64,000 nucleotides of DNA from Corynebacterium yonathiae (lineage in GTDB: Bacteria; Actinomycetota; Actinomycetes; Mycobacteriales; Mycobacteriaceae), in NCBI RefSeq assembly GCF_027570195.1, contig NZ_JAKMUZ010000001.1, positions 150,510 to 214,509 on the forward strand, given 5' to 3'. Shown here piece after piece: positions 1 through 10,763 of the stretch. The position numbers and the translations under genes were made by a program. Numbering within the stretch: position 1 is the first letter of the stretch; every line of letters starts with the position of its first letter. The notes under the pieces were generated by a model that worked only from the letters and a program-made list of their open reading frames with translations, made no database searches and was not told where the DNA came from.

Positions 1-1139
1 CCCTTACGCGGTACCTGGACCAGCACCGGTTCTCCCCTATCCAGCGCCTGGTGGGCTGCCTGAAAGGCCTGTGCCTGCACTTTTGTGGTGCCACCCTGTA
101 GATCGCGGCCGATCGATAGCCCGTATGGCCCCACGGCTTCAATAGCCGGGCAACGCGCGCCGATGGTTTGCTCTTTGGCCACCACATCATGCGCCCAACC
201 TGATTCTACGAGGAGCTGCGTTTCCGCCGTCCGCGAATGGTTTGCCAGGACCATACTGCAGCCTTCGAAAGCAGAGCGGGTGGTCAGCACTTCCCTGGCG
301 TGAACATAAGGCTTGAGGTTATCGACTAAGTTATCGTTGCCATCATCCAGGATCACCACCAGTTGTAGGTCTTTGACGGGGGCAAAGGCGGCCGACCTAG
401 TACCTACTACCACGCGCGCCTGGCCCACTAGCGCCGACAGGTAACGGCGGTAGCGAGCCTGCGGGCCCATACTATTGGTGAGCACCGTAATCTGCTTCGG
501 TCCAAGCACGCGGCGAAGAGCGGAGTCTAAGGCATCAACATTCTTTTGGTCTGGGGCGACTAGGAGCACCCCGCCTCCCCCTAGCGCTACCTTGGCCGCG
601 AGCGCGGCCAGCGCATGAGCCCAATCATCACCCGGGGCGATCTGCCAGCCGGCGCGAGCGAGCTTGCCGCCTAGAATCGAATCTACGAAGGCTTCGCCAT
701 GCTGATAGGCCGACCATCCCGAAAGGTCAGGCTCGCTCGTGGTGCCGAGTTCCTCCCAGGGGGTCTCTAAATCGGATTCCTCTGCTTTGGCGTGGCGCGG
801 CGGAATAGCGGAGCGAATAATGTCCGAGCGCACTCCCCCATAGCGGTCTGCTAGGGCGTCGATAAGCCGGGCAATCTGCGGCGGATAAACCTGAAACGGT
901 GAGATAATGCGCTCAATAAAGCGCAGGTTGCCGCCAAATTCAGAATCATGCAGGCGCTCTAGCACTATCGCATCAACCAAGCGGCCATTAAAGCGGATGC
1001 GAACCTTAACACCTGGCTGAACTTCCTGCGAATCGTCCTCTTCGACAAGGTAGTCAAAGCCCCGGTCCAGGTGAGCGACCCCCAAAAGTGGCAACACCCG
1101 CGCAACCGGTTTCCGGGTGGCGGGTGTTTTCTTAGGCAT
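1..1139 (-). CDS. priA: PriA-like primosomal protein N' (partial, 3' end outside window)
   Basis: About 379 N-terminal codons are present; the gene runs off the left edge. The protein starts MPKKTPATRKPVARVLPLLG and has a PriA-type DNA-binding N-terminus (FDYLV, VKVRIRFNGRLVDAIV). PriA normally reloads the replicative helicase at stalled forks. Here the place of the Walker A loop reads APGDDWAHALA (about residues 165-175) and the DEEH box reads LDDGNDN (about residue 265), so the ATPase motifs look degenerate. As I recall, this is common in actinobacterial PriA proteins. The ATG at 1139 lies 11 bases after the metK stop, so the gene is probably the last of this minus-strand run. Confidence 0.82.
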   Translation of the reverse strand, partial: MPKKTPATRKPVARVLPLLGVAHLDRGFDYLVEEDDSQEVQPGVKVRIRFNGRLVDAIVLERLHDSEFGGNLRFIERIISPFQVYPPQIARLIDALADRYGGVRSDIIRSAIPPRHAKAEESDLETPWEELGTTSEPDLSGWSAYQHGEAFVDSILGGKLARAGWQIAPGDDWAHALAALAAKVALGGGGVLLVAPDQKNVDALDSALRRVLGPKQITVLTNSMGPQARYRRYLSALVGQARVVVGTRSAAFAPVKDLQLVVILDDGNDNLVDNLKPYVHAREVLTTRSAFEGCSMVLANHSRTAETQLLVESGWAHDVVAKEQTIGARCPAIEAVGPYGLSIGRDLQGGTTKVQAQAFQAAHQALDRGEPVLVQVPRK

Positions 1140-1150
1140 AGGCCTAGATT

Positions 1151-2383
1151 CTACAGACCGGCGGCAGCACGCAAAGCTTCCACTCGGTTCAATTGCTCCC
1201 ACGGCAGCTCAACGTCGGTGCGGCCAAAGTGACCGTAGGCCGCAGTCTGCGCGTAGATGGGGCGCAGCAGGTCGAGCTCGCGAATAATCGCGGCCGGACG
1301 CAGGTCGAATACCTGATTTACCGCAGCCTGGATATTCGCATCGCTAAGGCCTTCCTTGGCAGTACCGAAGGTCTCCACGTACAGGCCCACCGGCTTAGCG
1401 CGGCCAATTGCATAGGCAACCTGGACTTCGGCACGATCTGCCAAACCAGCAGCGACAATATTCTTAGCCACCCAGCGCATGGCATAGGCAGCAGAGCGGT
1501 CCACCTTGCTCGGATCCTTGCCGGAGAAAGCACCGCCGCCGTGGCGAGCCATGCCACCGTAGGTGTCGACGATGATCTTTCGGCCAGTAAGGCCAGCATC
1601 GCCCATCGGCCCGCCAAGGATAAAGGAGCCGGAGGGGTTGACCAGCAGCGTCGTGTCTTCGGTGTAGAACTTGTCTAAGCCGGCGTCCTTGATAACCCAC
1701 TCGAGGACCTCGCTGCGCAACGGGCCTTCCAACCAAGCGCTATCGACCGCGGCATCATGCTGTGTAGAGATAACGACGGTATCTAGATGGGAAGGCTCGT
1801 TGTCGTCGGTATAAGCAAAGGTCACCTGAGTCTTTCCATCCGGGCGCAGGTGATCGACAATGCCTTCCTTGCGCACCTGCGTCAGGCGGCGGGACAGGCG
1901 ATGTGCCAAGGCAATGGGCAAGGGCATAAACTCGGCAGTTTCATTAGAGGCATAGCCGAACATCAGCCCCTGGTCACCAGCACCAGCGGTATCGTTTTCA
2001 GCGTCATAATCCTCATCATGAGCACGAGCCTCCGTAGAGTTATCCACGCCAGCACCGATTTCTTGGGACTGCTCGCCGATGGCGATATTCACGCCACAGG
2101 TATTGCCGTCAAAGCCCACCTCGGACGAAGTAAAGCCGATGGACTTGAGAGTATCGCGAACTAGCGCCGGGATTTCTACGTAGGCATCGGTGCGCACCTC
2201 ACCCACTACGTGGACCTGGCCGGTGGTTACCAATGTTTCCACAGCGACGCGGGATGCTGGATCCTTTTCCAGCAGGGCATCAAGGATGGCGTCAGAAATG
2301 GCGTCACAAATCTTATCGGGATGACCTTCCGTAACGGACTCGCTGGTAAAAAGACGAGTTGCCACTGCAGCGTTATCAGTCAC
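1151..2383 (-). CDS. metK: S-adenosylmethionine synthetase
   Basis: This 410-residue cytosolic enzyme makes S-adenosylmethionine from methionine and ATP. The N-terminal ATP/methionine motif [10 protein letters not shown], the [12 protein letters not shown] signature and the phosphate-binding GGGAFSGKD loop are all intact. The GTG at 2383 is chosen over an upstream ATG at 2455 because a GAAGGAAG ribosome binding site lies just before it, and the protein then begins [16 protein letters not shown] as family members do. It is downstream of coaBC and upstream of priA. Its product is also the cofactor needed by the large DNA methyltransferase in this window. Confidence 0.97.
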   Translation of the reverse strand: MTDNAAVATRLFTSESVTEGHPDKICDAISDAILDALLEKDPASRVAVETLVTTGQVHVVGEVRTDAYVEIPALVRDTLKSIGFTSSEVGFDGNTCGVNIAIGEQSQEIGAGVDNSTEARAHDEDYDAENDTAGAGDQGLMFGYASNETAEFMPLPIALAHRLSRRLTQVRKEGIVDHLRPDGKTQVTFAYTDDNEPSHLDTVVISTQHDAAVDSAWLEGPLRSEVLEWVIKDAGLDKFYTEDTTLLVNPSGSFILGGPMGDAGLTGRKIIVDTYGGMARHGGGAFSGKDPSKVDRSAAYAMRWVAKNIVAAGLADRAEVQVAYAIGRAKPVGLYVETFGTAKEGLSDANIQAAVNQVFDLRPAAIIRELDLLRPIYAQTAAYGHFGRTDVELPWEQLNRVEALRAAAGL

Positions 2384-2493
2384 AAAAACTTCCTTCGTGC
2401 TCGCTATTGATTCAATGCTGTGGGGTTTTCTACGCCCAAGCCTAATACCCAACAAGCCTAGACCAAGCGGTCTATAAATGCAATTTTAGTTGT

Positions 2494-3741
2494 CTACCCG
2501 TGAAACATTTCATTCACAGCGGAAAGGATCTGTGCGGCCACAACCTGTTTAGAGCCATGCTCCACGCGTTGAGGCTCAGAATCGGGCCGCAAAATCCATC
2601 CTTCATTCGACTTTTGGCCAAAGGTCTTTGCCCGACCGACCTCATTAGCCATAAGCACATCACAGCCTTTGCGAATAAACTTTTCTTGGGCGTATTCCAA
2701 AGCCGACTTGTGGGCATCCCCCGTTTCGGCGGCAAACCCTACAATCACGCAGTCTGCGGGAAGCTCTGAGCGCTCGCGCGCGGCGACCAACCCTTTGAGT
2801 ACATCCGGGTTTTCCACCAAATGAAGAGTCGACAGCGCCTCGTCCGCCTGTCCCTTCTTCATCTTTGATTCAGCTATCTCCGCGGGGCGGTAATCAGAAA
2901 CAGCGGCGGCCATAATCACCACGTCCGCATCGCGTGCCTCCTCGTGCATCGCCTCCTCCAATTCACGCGTGGAGACAATTCGGCGCACCTTCGCGCCAGA
3001 AGGCACAGGAAGCTGTGCAATATTACCGGCAACGAGGGTGACATCTGCCCCCATTTGGGCCGCCCATTCTGCAAGCGCGAACCCCTGCCTGCCAGAAGAG
3101 CGATTGCCCAAGTATCGCACCGGATCCAGTTCTTCCTGGGTTCCACCGGCTGATATGACTACCTTCTTTCCCTGCCACGTATGTTGTACTCGGTAACCCG
3201 CTAGTTCTGTACGGATGATTTCTGCGATCTGCTCCGGCTCTGGAAGGCGACCTGGTCCAGAATCTTTGCCAGTCAAACGCCCATGGGCAGGCTCGATTAC
3301 GGTAATACCGCGACGTCGCAAAGTAGCGACGTTGTCCTGTGTAGCCGGGTTGTGCCACATTTCCGTGTGCATGGCTGGGGCAACGATAACTGGGCACGTG
3401 GCTACCAACACGGTCGCTGTAAGCAGGTCATCGGCCCGCCCTGCAGCCAACCGTGCGATAAGGTCCGCAGTTGCCGGCGCAATAACCACCGCATCAGCAT
3501 GCTGCCCCACATTGACGTGCTGGACCTCGTCCACGGCCGAAAAAACACTGGTGGAGACTGGATGACCAGAAAGGGCCTCAAAAGTAGCAGCACCCACGAA
3601 GTTCAAGGCGCTTTCTGTGGGGACGATGCGCACGTCATCGCCGGCTTCCTTAAGTTCGCGCACAAGGTGGCAAGCTTTGTAGGCAGCAATGCCGCCGGCG
3701 ACGCCCAGGACAATATTGCGAGAAGTATCTTTATCAGTCAC
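2494..3741 (-). CDS. coaBC: Bifunctional phosphopantothenoylcysteine decarboxylase / phosphopantothenate-cysteine ligase
   Basis: CoaBC carries out two successive steps of coenzyme A synthesis: joining cysteine to 4'-phosphopantothenate and decarboxylating the product. The N-terminal flavoprotein (CoaC) half shows GGIAAYK, the active-site histidine stretch NVGQHADAVVIAPATA and PAMHTEMW. The C-terminal CoaB half begins near VVISAGGTQEELDPVRYL and carries the lysine-rich KMKKGQ and NPDVL motifs. A GTG at 3741 gives 415 residues starting VTDKDTSRNIVLGV; an in-frame ATG at 3828 is possible but adds an unconserved leader. The ribosome binding site is weak, so the exact start is not settled. Confidence 0.95.
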   Translation of the reverse strand: MTDKDTSRNIVLGVAGGIAAYKACHLVRELKEAGDDVRIVPTESALNFVGAATFEALSGHPVSTSVFSAVDEVQHVNVGQHADAVVIAPATADLIARLAAGRADDLLTATVLVATCPVIVAPAMHTEMWHNPATQDNVATLRRRGITVIEPAHGRLTGKDSGPGRLPEPEQIAEIIRTELAGYRVQHTWQGKKVVISAGGTQEELDPVRYLGNRSSGRQGFALAEWAAQMGADVTLVAGNIAQLPVPSGAKVRRIVSTRELEEAMHEEARDADVVIMAAAVSDYRPAEIAESKMKKGQADEALSTLHLVENPDVLKGLVAARERSELPADCVIVGFAAETGDAHKSALEYAQEKFIRKGCDVLMANEVGRAKTFGQKSNEGWILRPDSEPQRVEHGSKQVVAAQILSAVNEMFHG

Positions 3742-3773
3742 ACCGCACGATGCTACCTGGCAGCATAGAGAAA

Positions 3774-3841
3774 GGCTCCACCCACCGCGACGGTAGGTAC
3801 ACCCTAAACCGGGATGCACGTCCGTCACGGCGCGTGGAGCC
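3774..3841 (-). terminator. Inverted repeat between rpoZ and coaBC, possible terminator
   Basis: GGCTCCAC (3774-3781) and GTGGAGCC (3834-3841) are perfect 8-base arms around a 52-base GC-rich interior. On the minus strand the second arm is followed by TTTCTC. It could end or attenuate transcription after rpoZ, but the long loop makes this uncertain. Confidence 0.35.
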
Positions 3842-3867
3842 TTGCAGCTATTACACGCTTGCGCTAG

Positions 3868-4170
3868 TTACTTGCCTTCCTCATGGTCAAGCAGACCAGC
3901 GTCAATCTCGCGCAATGCGATGGACAAAGGCTTTTCGCCTGGCTCTGGAGTAACCAGCGGGCCTACGAACTCGAAGACACCTTCATCTTGCTCTTGGTAG
4001 TAGCTATTGATCTGGCGTGCGCGCTTAGCGGCAAAGATGACCAAAGCGTACTTAGAGGAAACCTTGTCCAAAAGCTCATCGATCGGGGGATCAGTAATAC
4101 CGATCGGATCATCAAATACTGGCTCCGCCTTTGCGGCTTCAGTGTTAGAAGGGGTGGTCACGTTAGTCAC
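3868..4170 (-). CDS. rpoZ: RNA polymerase omega subunit
   Basis: Omega is a small RNA polymerase subunit that helps fold and hold the beta' subunit. The 100-residue protein has the family core [20 protein letters not shown] followed by AAKRARQIN, and ends with the actinobacterial [16 protein letters not shown] tail. The GTG at 4170 is preferred over the GTG at 4176, because AAAGG then stands five bases before it. It lies 40 bases downstream of gmk, the usual arrangement, which links guanylate kinase and omega expression. Confidence 0.95.
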   Translation of the reverse strand: MTNVTTPSNTEAAKAEPVFDDPIGITDPPIDELLDKVSSKYALVIFAAKRARQINSYYQEQDEGVFEFVGPLVTPEPGEKPLSIALREIDAGLLDHEEGK

Positions 4171-4210
4171 ATGCACCTTTACATTGATTGAAGATGGTCA
4201 AAAAGAAGGT

Positions 4211-4780
4211 CTATGCCTGCAGGATATCACTAATGGCAGCTACTGCCTCGTCCAGATCCTCGTTCACGACGACGTGATCGAACTCGTCCTGTGCGGCTAG
4301 TTCCTCATGCGCAGTTTGCAACCTACGGTCAATGACGTCTTGCGGCTCGGTACCGCGGCCGGTGAGCCGCTCCACAAGTACCTCCCATGACGGGGGCGCC
4401 AAAAAGACCAGGTCTGCCTCCGGCAGAGCTTTCTTAACACTCCTAGCACCCGCGAGATCAACCTCTACGAGTACCGGGCGGCCTGCGGCCAAAGCTTCCT
4501 CCACCGGCTGGGCGGGTGTTCCAGACCGCTGCAATCCACCGTGGATATCTGCCCATTCGAGCATCTCTCCGGCGTCGATTCGCTGCTGGAAGGTTTCTGG
4601 GGTGACGAAGAAATAGTCGACACCGTCCTGCTCCCCGGGGCGAGGCTGACGCGTGGTCATAGACACGCTGAAATAAAGCCCCTCGACGTCACTGCGCAGA
4701 CGCGAAACTACGGTGGATTTTCCCACTGCGGATGGCCCCGCCAGAACGACGAGGCGACCGCGTGCAGTTGCGTCAGCCAT
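4211..4780 (-). CDS. gmk: Guanylate kinase
   Basis: Gmk phosphorylates GMP to GDP with ATP in the cytosol. The 189-residue protein has the P-loop GPSAVGKST near the N-terminus, the GMP-binding [19 protein letters not shown] stretch and the expected RxxGR-type lid ([13 protein letters not shown]). Length is typical. The ATG at 4780 is eight bases after the mihF stop, so the two are likely cotranscribed. Confidence 0.96.
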   Translation of the reverse strand: MADATARGRLVVLAGPSAVGKSTVVSRLRSDVEGLYFSVSMTTRQPRPGEQDGVDYFFVTPETFQQRIDAGEMLEWADIHGGLQRSGTPAQPVEEALAAGRPVLVEVDLAGARSVKKALPEADLVFLAPPSWEVLVERLTGRGTEPQDVIDRRLQTAHEELAAQDEFDHVVVNEDLDEAVAAISDILQA

Positions 4781-4788
4781 GGTTGTGA

Positions 4789-5109
4789 CTATTCGCCGTA
4801 GCCGAAACGCTCGAGCAGAGCACGACGCTGACGCTCACCCAAGCCGCGCAGACGACGGGTCTGAGCGATCTCTAGGTCTTCCATGATTTCCTTAGCCTTG
4901 ACCTTGCCAACCTTCGGCAGAGCCTCGAGGAGTGCAGAAACCTTGGTCTTGCCGATGATCTCATCGGTCTCAGCCTTTTCGAGCACGTCCTTCAGGTCGG
5001 TCTCGCCACGCTTGAGTGCAGCCTTGAGCTCGGCGCGAGCCTTGCGGGCCTCAGCAGCCTTTGCGAGAGCTTCCTTGCGCTGCTCATCAGTCAACTTTGG
5101 AAGGGCCAC
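4789..5109 (-). CDS. mihF: Actinobacterial integration host factor MihF
   Basis: MihF is an essential nucleoid-associated, non-sequence-specific DNA-binding protein of actinobacteria, unrelated in fold to enterobacterial IHF. The 106-residue product ends with the conserved helix-two-turn-helix region [20 protein letters not shown], then [20 protein letters not shown]. The GTG at 5109 is chosen because a perfect GGAGG sits six bases upstream. The N-terminal half is a lysine/alanine-rich helix. It lies between pyrF and gmk. Confidence 0.93.
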   Translation of the reverse strand: MALPKLTDEQRKEALAKAAEARKARAELKAALKRGETDLKDVLEKAETDEIIGKTKVSALLEALPKVGKVKAKEIMEDLEIAQTRRLRGLGERQRRALLERFGYGE

Positions 5110-5334
5110 GGGTTTCCTCCGATTCATTAGATTGATTCTGTTACGTCTAGTACTTAGTACCAGATTACGGTTGCCTTACGCAGTAAATACACTGCGGAAA
5201 GTCATCAATAACCTTCGGACAAACCGACTTCTGGCAATCCTAGCACTGCTCATTGAACGGTGACGATTAGCGGGTCCAAAAGCACGCCTATTTTAGCACG
5301 TCACCGCGCATGCTTTAAACAAAGTACCAGGTAA

Positions 5335-5363
5335 ACGGCGCAGCCGTTAATCGGCCACGCCGT
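5335..5363 (-). terminator. Rho-independent terminator after the pyr operon
   Basis: Just past the pyrF stop the minus strand forms ACGGCG-TG-GCCG, loop ATTAA, CGGC-TG-CGCCGT: ten Watson-Crick pairs with one symmetric TG/TG internal mismatch. It is followed by TTTAC. Its position directly after the last pyr gene supports a terminator that separates pyrF from mihF. Confidence 0.65.
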
Positions 5364-5368
5364 CTCAT

Positions 5369-6208
5369 TTAGTCCCGGAACTCTTCTGCTACCCGAACGA
5401 CCGATTTACGCAGGTCAGCTACATCAGGGCCCTGCTCCAGCACTGCGCGGGACACGTTCGCAAATCCCAGGGACGGACGAGCAGAAACAATACTGTGCAC
5501 CTGCTCTGGACCAGCTCCTTGAGCACCAACGCCAGGCAGAAGTACCGGGCCATTGAGTGCATCGAGGCGCGGGGGATTGTCCAAGGTAGCGCCAACGACT
5601 ACCCCGATATCTCCCGGACTACCGGTCTTGTGTGCCGCTACATTGTAGGAAGCGCATTCATCGACCACGCCCTGCGCGATTGTGCTCTCCTCGCCTACTG
5701 GCACCGCCTGGATTGCGCGCGCCTCTGGGTTGGAGGTAGCCGCCAGGACCAAAACTCCGCGGCCGGTCGCCTCGGCCTTAGCAAATACAGGCCCCAGCGC
5801 CCCGACGCCCAAATAGGGCGACACGGTAACGGAGTCCGCACGCAGGGGCGAAGCCTCGTCTAGCCACGCATCTGCGTAGCCGGCCATGGTGGAGCCAATA
5901 TCGCCGCGCTTGGCATCTGCAACGGTCAGGCACCCCACTTCTCGCAGGGCCGTCAAGACGTCCTCGAGGACCGCGAAGCCCTGCGAACCAAAGCGCTCGA
6001 AGAAGGCAACCTGCGGCTTTACCAAGGCGGCGGTATCGCTAAAGGCTTCTACGCAGCGCATGCTGAAGGTCCGCAGACCATCAGCCGTGGGCTCCAGTCC
6101 CCACTTTTCCAGAAGGTACGGATGCGGATCTATACCCACACAGAGGCGACCACGCTCCTGGCCGGCTGCCTCAAGCAGCACGCCGAATCCTTTAGTTTTG
6201 TGGGCCAT
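5369..6208 (-). CDS. pyrF: Orotidine 5'-phosphate decarboxylase (type 2)
   Basis: PyrF decarboxylates OMP to UMP, the last step of de novo pyrimidine synthesis. The 279-residue protein has the long, type 2 form seen in actinobacteria, with the substrate-binding LCVGIDPHP near the N-terminus and the catalytic [16 protein letters not shown] motif. The ATG at 6208 ([16 protein letters not shown]) overlaps the end of carB by 17 bases, so translation is probably coupled. The upstream in-frame ATG at 6247 lies deep within carB and is unlikely. Confidence 0.96.
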   Translation of the reverse strand: MAHKTKGFGVLLEAAGQERGRLCVGIDPHPYLLEKWGLEPTADGLRTFSMRCVEAFSDTAALVKPQVAFFERFGSQGFAVLEDVLTALREVGCLTVADAKRGDIGSTMAGYADAWLDEASPLRADSVTVSPYLGVGALGPVFAKAEATGRGVLVLAATSNPEARAIQAVPVGEESTIAQGVVDECASYNVAAHKTGSPGDIGVVVGATLDNPPRLDALNGPVLLPGVGAQGAGPEQVHSIVSARPSLGFANVSRAVLEQGPDVADLRKSVVRVAEEFRD

Positions 6209-9200
6209 GCTCAAGCTCCTGAAGCGCGCGCACCTGCAGGTTGCCAATGCGCATAGCTTCGATGCCCTGGACTGCTGCGGTTACGCCTTGCACGGTGGTC
6301 ACCAGCGGGATCTCCATGTGCACGGCCGCGGCGCGAATATCGTAACCGTCGTGGCGCGCACCTGCAGAGCCCGCTGGAGTGTTGAGAATCCAGTCGATTT
6401 CACCGTTGAAGATCTTATCCACGATGGACTCTTCGCCTTCTTTAGCCTCGGAGACCTTGGCGGCAACCTCGCACTCGATGCCATTGCGGCGCAGCATCTG
6501 CGCCGTACCGGCGGTAGCGACGATGTTGTAGCCCATGTGGGCCAAGCGCTGGATCGGGAAAATCAGGGTGCGCTTGTCGCGGTTGGCGACGGAGACGAAG
6601 ATAGTGCCCTCCGTAGGCGGCACGGCAAAGGCAGCAATCTCGCCCTTGGCATAGGCCGCACCAAAGTTGGTCGCCAGGCCCATGACCTCACCAGTGGATT
6701 TCATTTCCGGCGACAGCAGCGTATCGAGCAAGCTGCCATCGGGGCGACGGAAGCGGTTAAATGGCAAGACCGCTTCCTTGACTGCAATCGGGTGCTCCAG
6801 CGGCAGGGAACCACCATCATATTCGGAAGGAATCATGCCCTCGGCGCGCAGCTCTGCGATGTTAGAGCCCATCATGACGCGAGAAGCTGCCTTAGCTAGA
6901 GGAACGCCGGTTGCCTTGGAAACGAACGGTACCGTACGGGAAGCACGTGGGTTGGCCTCGATGACGTAGAGAATATCGTCCTTCAAGGCGAACTGAACAT
7001 TCATCAGGCCCTTGACTCCAATGCCCTCTGCTAGAAGCCGGGTGGAGGTGCGGACCTTTTCAATGTCCTCTGGTCCCAGCGTCATAGGCGGCAGAGCACA
7101 GGAAGAGTCACCCGAGTGGATGCCGGCTTCCTCGATGTGCTCCATCACACCGCCCAGGTAGACCTCGTTGCCGTCGCAGAGTGCGTCAACGTCGATCTCG
7201 ATGGCGGAGTCTAGGAAGCGGTCCACCAAGACCGGGTGGTCCGGGGAAAGCTCGGTAGCACGCTCGATGTAGTCTTCCAGCGCCCTTTCGTCGTAGACGA
7301 TCTCCATTCCGCGGCCACCCAAGACATAGGACGGGCGGACCAATACTGGGTAGCCGATGGAGGAGGCAACCTCGCGCGCCTCAGCAAAGGAGGTGGCAGT
7401 ACCATACTCTGGCGCCGCCAATCCTGCCTCGTCGAGGACCTTGCCGAACTCGCCGCGGTCCTCAGCGGAATCAATAGCTGCAGGGCTGGTGCCAACAACG
7501 GGAACTCCTGCTTCCTCCAGACGCGCCGCAAGACCCAGCGGAGTCTGACCGCCGAGCTGGACGATGACGCCCGCGACATCACCGGAAGCAGCCTCCGCGT
7601 GGTAGACCTCCATAACATCCTCGAAGGTCAACGGCTCGAAGTAGAGACGGTCCGCGGTGTCATAGTCGGTAGAGACGGTCTCTGGGTTGCAGTTGACCAT
7701 CACGGTCTCATAGCCCTGCTCGGATAGCTCGAGGGCGGCGTGTACGCAGGAATAGTCAAACTCGATACCTTGACCGATGCGGTTCGGGCCAGAGCCCAAA
7801 ATGATGACCTTGCCCTTAGAGCCTTCCGGTGCCGGGCGGACCTCGGTCTCGGCATCCGGATCAAGCTCATAGGTGCTGTAGTGGTATGGGGTCTGTGCCT
7901 CAAACTCGCCGGCACAGGTGTCAACGGTCTTGTAGACAGGGCGAATGCCCATGCGCCAACGCAGGCTGCGTACGCCATCTTCACCGTTGAATTCGGGGCG
8001 GAGGGCGGCAATCTGGGCGTCGGAAAGCCCAAAGACCTTGGCTTCGCGCAGCAGTTCCTCGGTGAGCACTGGGGCATCGATAAGCTCCTGGCGGAAGGCC
8101 ACCAAGGTGGACAGCTCAGCAATGAACCACGGGTCAACGCCAGAAGCCGCATGGACCTCGTCTACCGACGCCCCGAGGCGCAGAGCCAGTTCAATGTCGT
8201 ACATGCGGCCTTCGGTCGGGCGCTCCAGATCCTTGAGCACGGCCTGCAGGTCAGTGGAGCGCTCACCGGCGAAGTACTCATCTGGCTTGGTCCAGAAGCC
8301 ATTGGGCTTGTTTTCCAAAGAACGCATGACCTTGTTCAAGCCCGCGATGTAATTGCGGCCGATACCCATGGCCTCGCCCACCGACTTCATGGTGGTGGTC
8401 AAGGTGTCATCGGCGCCCGGGAACTTCTCAAAGGCAAAGCGTGGAGCCTTGACAATGACGTAGTCCAAAGTGGGCTCGAAGGCAGCTTTGGTCTCGCCGG
8501 TAATGTCGTTTTGTACTTCGTCCAAGGTGTAGCCGATGGCGAGCTTGGCAGCCAGCTTCGCAATCGGGAAACCGGTGGCCTTGGAGGCCAACGCGGAGGA
8601 ACGAGACACGCGCGGGTTCATCTCGATGACGATGATCCGACCGTCTTCCGGATTTACTGCGAACTGGATATTGCAGCCGCCGGTATCGACGCCGACCTCG
8701 CGAATAATAGCGATGCCCAAGTCGCGCATCTTCTGGAACTCACGGTCAGTCAGGGTCAGTGCTGGGGCAACCGTAACGGAATCGCCGGTGTGCACGCCAA
8801 GGGCGTCAACGTTTTCGATGGAGGCAACAACCACGACATTGTCATCGCCATCACGCATGAGCTCGAGCTCGTATTCCTTCCAGCCAAGGATGGACTCCTC
8901 AATTAGGACATTGGCCTCGGGGGAGGCGGCCAGGCCGCCGCCGGCAATGCGGTCTAGGTCCTCATTATTGAAGGCCAGACCAGAGCCCAGACCACCCATG
9001 GTGAAAGAAGGGCGTACAACTACGGGCAGTCCGAGCTTGTCGACGGTCTCGTGGACCTCATCCATGTTGTGGCACACTGCGGAGCGGGCGGACTCGCCGC
9101 CGATGGAGGCAACGATATCCTTGAACTTCTGACGGTCCTCGCCACGCTCGATGGCGTCGATATCGGCACCGATGAGCTCAATGCCGTACTTGTCCAGGAT

Positions 9201-9533
9201 TCCTTGACGGTCCAGCTGAACTGCAGCATTCAGGGCGGTCTGGCCACCCAGGGTGGCCAGCACGGCGTCGATGGGGTGTCCCTCTTCGCGCTCCTTGACC
9301 AAAATCTTCTCGATGTATTCCGGCTCAATGGGCTCGACGTAGGTGTGGTCTGCGAACTCGGGGTCCGTCATGATGGTGGCCGGGTTGGAGTTGACCAGGG
9401 TTACTCGCAGGCCTTCCTCCTTGAGCACGCGGCAGGCCTGGGTGCCGGAATAATCGAACTCGCAGGCCTGGCCAATGACGATCGGGCCGGAGCCGATGAC
9501 CAGGACGTGGTTGATGTCGTTGCGCTTTGGCAT
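6192..9533 (-). CDS. carB: Carbamoyl-phosphate synthase large subunit
   Basis: CarB makes carbamoyl phosphate from bicarbonate, ATP and ammonia supplied by CarA, feeding pyrimidine and arginine synthesis. The 1113-residue protein has the expected tandem architecture: two pre-ATP-grasp/ATP-grasp halves ([17 protein letters not shown] at the start; [17 protein letters not shown] near residue 580), each with its EMNPR or EANPR metal-binding motif. A C-terminal MGS-like allosteric domain starts near residue 960. Length is typical and the frame is intact. Confidence 0.98.
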   Translation of the reverse strand: MPKRNDINHVLVIGSGPIVIGQACEFDYSGTQACRVLKEEGLRVTLVNSNPATIMTDPEFADHTYVEPIEPEYIEKILVKEREEGHPIDAVLATLGGQTALNAAVQLDRQGILDKYGIELIGADIDAIERGEDRQKFKDIVASIGGESARSAVCHNMDEVHETVDKLGLPVVVRPSFTMGGLGSGLAFNNEDLDRIAGGGLAASPEANVLIEESILGWKEYELELMRDGDDNVVVVASIENVDALGVHTGDSVTVAPALTLTDREFQKMRDLGIAIIREVGVDTGGCNIQFAVNPEDGRIIVIEMNPRVSRSSALASKATGFPIAKLAAKLAIGYTLDEVQNDITGETKAAFEPTLDYVIVKAPRFAFEKFPGADDTLTTTMKSVGEAMGIGRNYIAGLNKVMRSLENKPNGFWTKPDEYFAGERSTDLQAVLKDLERPTEGRMYDIELALRLGASVDEVHAASGVDPWFIAELSTLVAFRQELIDAPVLTEELLREAKVFGLSDAQIAALRPEFNGEDGVRSLRWRMGIRPVYKTVDTCAGEFEAQTPYHYSTYELDPDAETEVRPAPEGSKGKVIILGSGPNRIGQGIEFDYSCVHAALELSEQGYETVMVNCNPETVSTDYDTADRLYFEPLTFEDVMEVYHAEAASGDVAGVIVQLGGQTPLGLAARLEEAGVPVVGTSPAAIDSAEDRGEFGKVLDEAGLAAPEYGTATSFAEAREVASSIGYPVLVRPSYVLGGRGMEIVYDERALEDYIERATELSPDHPVLVDRFLDSAIEIDVDALCDGNEVYLGGVMEHIEEAGIHSGDSSCALPPMTLGPEDIEKVRTSTRLLAEGIGVKGLMNVQFALKDDILYVIEANPRASRTVPFVSKATGVPLAKAASRVMMGSNIAELRAEGMIPSEYDGGSLPLEHPIAVKEAVLPFNRFRRPDGSLLDTLLSPEMKSTGEVMGLATNFGAAYAKGEIAAFAVPPTEGTIFVSVANRDKRTLIFPIQRLAHMGYNIVATAGTAQMLRRNGIECEVAAKVSEAKEGEESIVDKIFNGEIDWILNTPAGSAGARHDGYDIRAAAVHMEIPLVTTVQGVTAAVQGIEAMRIGNLQVRALQELEHGPQN

Positions 9534-9558
9534 AGTTATTCTTCCTCTTCCTGGTTGT

Positions 9559-10719
9559 CTACTTATTCGGGGTGTGGTTAGTCATCAGTTCTTCGAACTG
9601 ATCAAAAAGTGGGTTGGCGTCGTGCGGACCCGCTGCAGATTCGGGGTGATATTGCACCGAGTAGGCCATGCCGTTCTTCAAAGCAACGCCCTCCACCGTG
9701 TCGTCATTGAGGCAGATGTGGGTAATCTGCGCGGGGCCAAAGTCCGTAGCGAACTCGGCGTCCTTATTGTCTAGGTCATAGCCCTCCGGCGCCTTGAGTG
9801 CGAAGCCGTGATTCTGGGAGGTGATGTCGATCTTGCCGGTCACGTTATTGCGCACCGGCACGTTGATGCCACGGTGGCCGAACTTCATCTTGTAGGTGTC
9901 CAGGCCAAGCGCGCGGCCCAGAAGCTGGTTGCCAAAGCAGATGCCGAAGAACGGGATCTTGGCTTCGAGCACCTGCTTGATGATGCCCACCATTTCGTCG
10001 GCCGTAGCTGGGTCGCCCGGGCCGTTGGAGACGAACACGCCATCCGGGTTATAGGACTGCACCTTGTCAAAAGAGGTATTTGCGGGCACGACGATGGTTT
10101 CGATGCCGCGTTGGGAGAAGTAGCGCGGGGTTGCGGTCTTAACACCCATGTCGAAGGCAACGACGGTGTATTTCTTCTCCCCTACGGCCTCAACCGTGTA
10201 CGGCTCGTCGGTAGAAACCTCCGCGGCGAGATCGGCGCCCTCCATAGAGTCCTGGGACTTAACTTCCTCGAGCAGCTCCTCTACCGGGCGCTTCGCATCT
10301 GCTCCGGAGAAAAGGCCGGCGGCAATGGAGCCGTAGTTGCGCAGGTGGCGTACCAAGGTGCGGGTATCGATGCCGCGAATACCGATGACGCCCTGCTTTT
10401 CCATCTCTTCACTCAGGCTGCGCTCTGCGCGCCAGTTGGATACGCGCTGCGCGAGGTCACGGATAACGAGGCCAGCAACCCAAATACGGTTGCCGTGGGA
10501 CTCATTATCCTCGTCATTCCACCCGGTATTGCCAATATGCGGCGCTGCGGAAACCACAATCTGGCGGTGGTAGGACGGGTCCGTCATGGTTTCCTGGTAG
10601 CCGGTCATCGCCGTGGTAAATACGGCCTCACCCAAGGTGGTGCCGGTGGCACCAAAGCCATAACCGCGGAAGGTGCGCCCGTCCGCGAGAACGAGGATTG
10701 CTGGGGTTCTATCAGTCAC
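9559..10719 (-). CDS. carA: Carbamoyl-phosphate synthase small subunit (glutamine amidotransferase)
   Basis: CarA hydrolyses glutamine and channels ammonia to CarB. The N-terminal CarA-specific domain contains [15 protein letters not shown]. The C-terminal class I amidotransferase domain has the nucleophile cysteine in [15 protein letters not shown] and the histidine/glutamate pair in [15 protein letters not shown] at 10719 ([17 protein letters not shown]) has AAAGG seven bases upstream and gives 386 residues. Alternative ATGs at 10740 and 10761 would add an unconserved leader. It lies between pyrC and carB. Confidence 0.97.
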   Translation of the reverse strand: MTDRTPAILVLADGRTFRGYGFGATGTTLGEAVFTTAMTGYQETMTDPSYHRQIVVSAAPHIGNTGWNDEDNESHGNRIWVAGLVIRDLAQRVSNWRAERSLSEEMEKQGVIGIRGIDTRTLVRHLRNYGSIAAGLFSGADAKRPVEELLEEVKSQDSMEGADLAAEVSTDEPYTVEAVGEKKYTVVAFDMGVKTATPRYFSQRGIETIVVPANTSFDKVQSYNPDGVFVSNGPGDPATADEMVGIIKQVLEAKIPFFGICFGNQLLGRALGLDTYKMKFGHRGINVPVRNNVTGKIDITSQNHGFALKAPEGYDLDNKDAEFATDFGPAQITHICLNDDTVEGVALKNGMAYSVQYHPESAAGPHDANPLFDQFEELMTNHTPNK

Positions 10720-10763
10720 GTCGTGGCCTTTCTCTGCCATATAGGTGGTCTCAGTGTGCAAGG

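Noticed and set aside
5886..6899. Plus-strand open frame of 337 codons
   Set aside because: It is antisense to pyrF and carB, has no family motif, and arises from the codon bias of the real genes.
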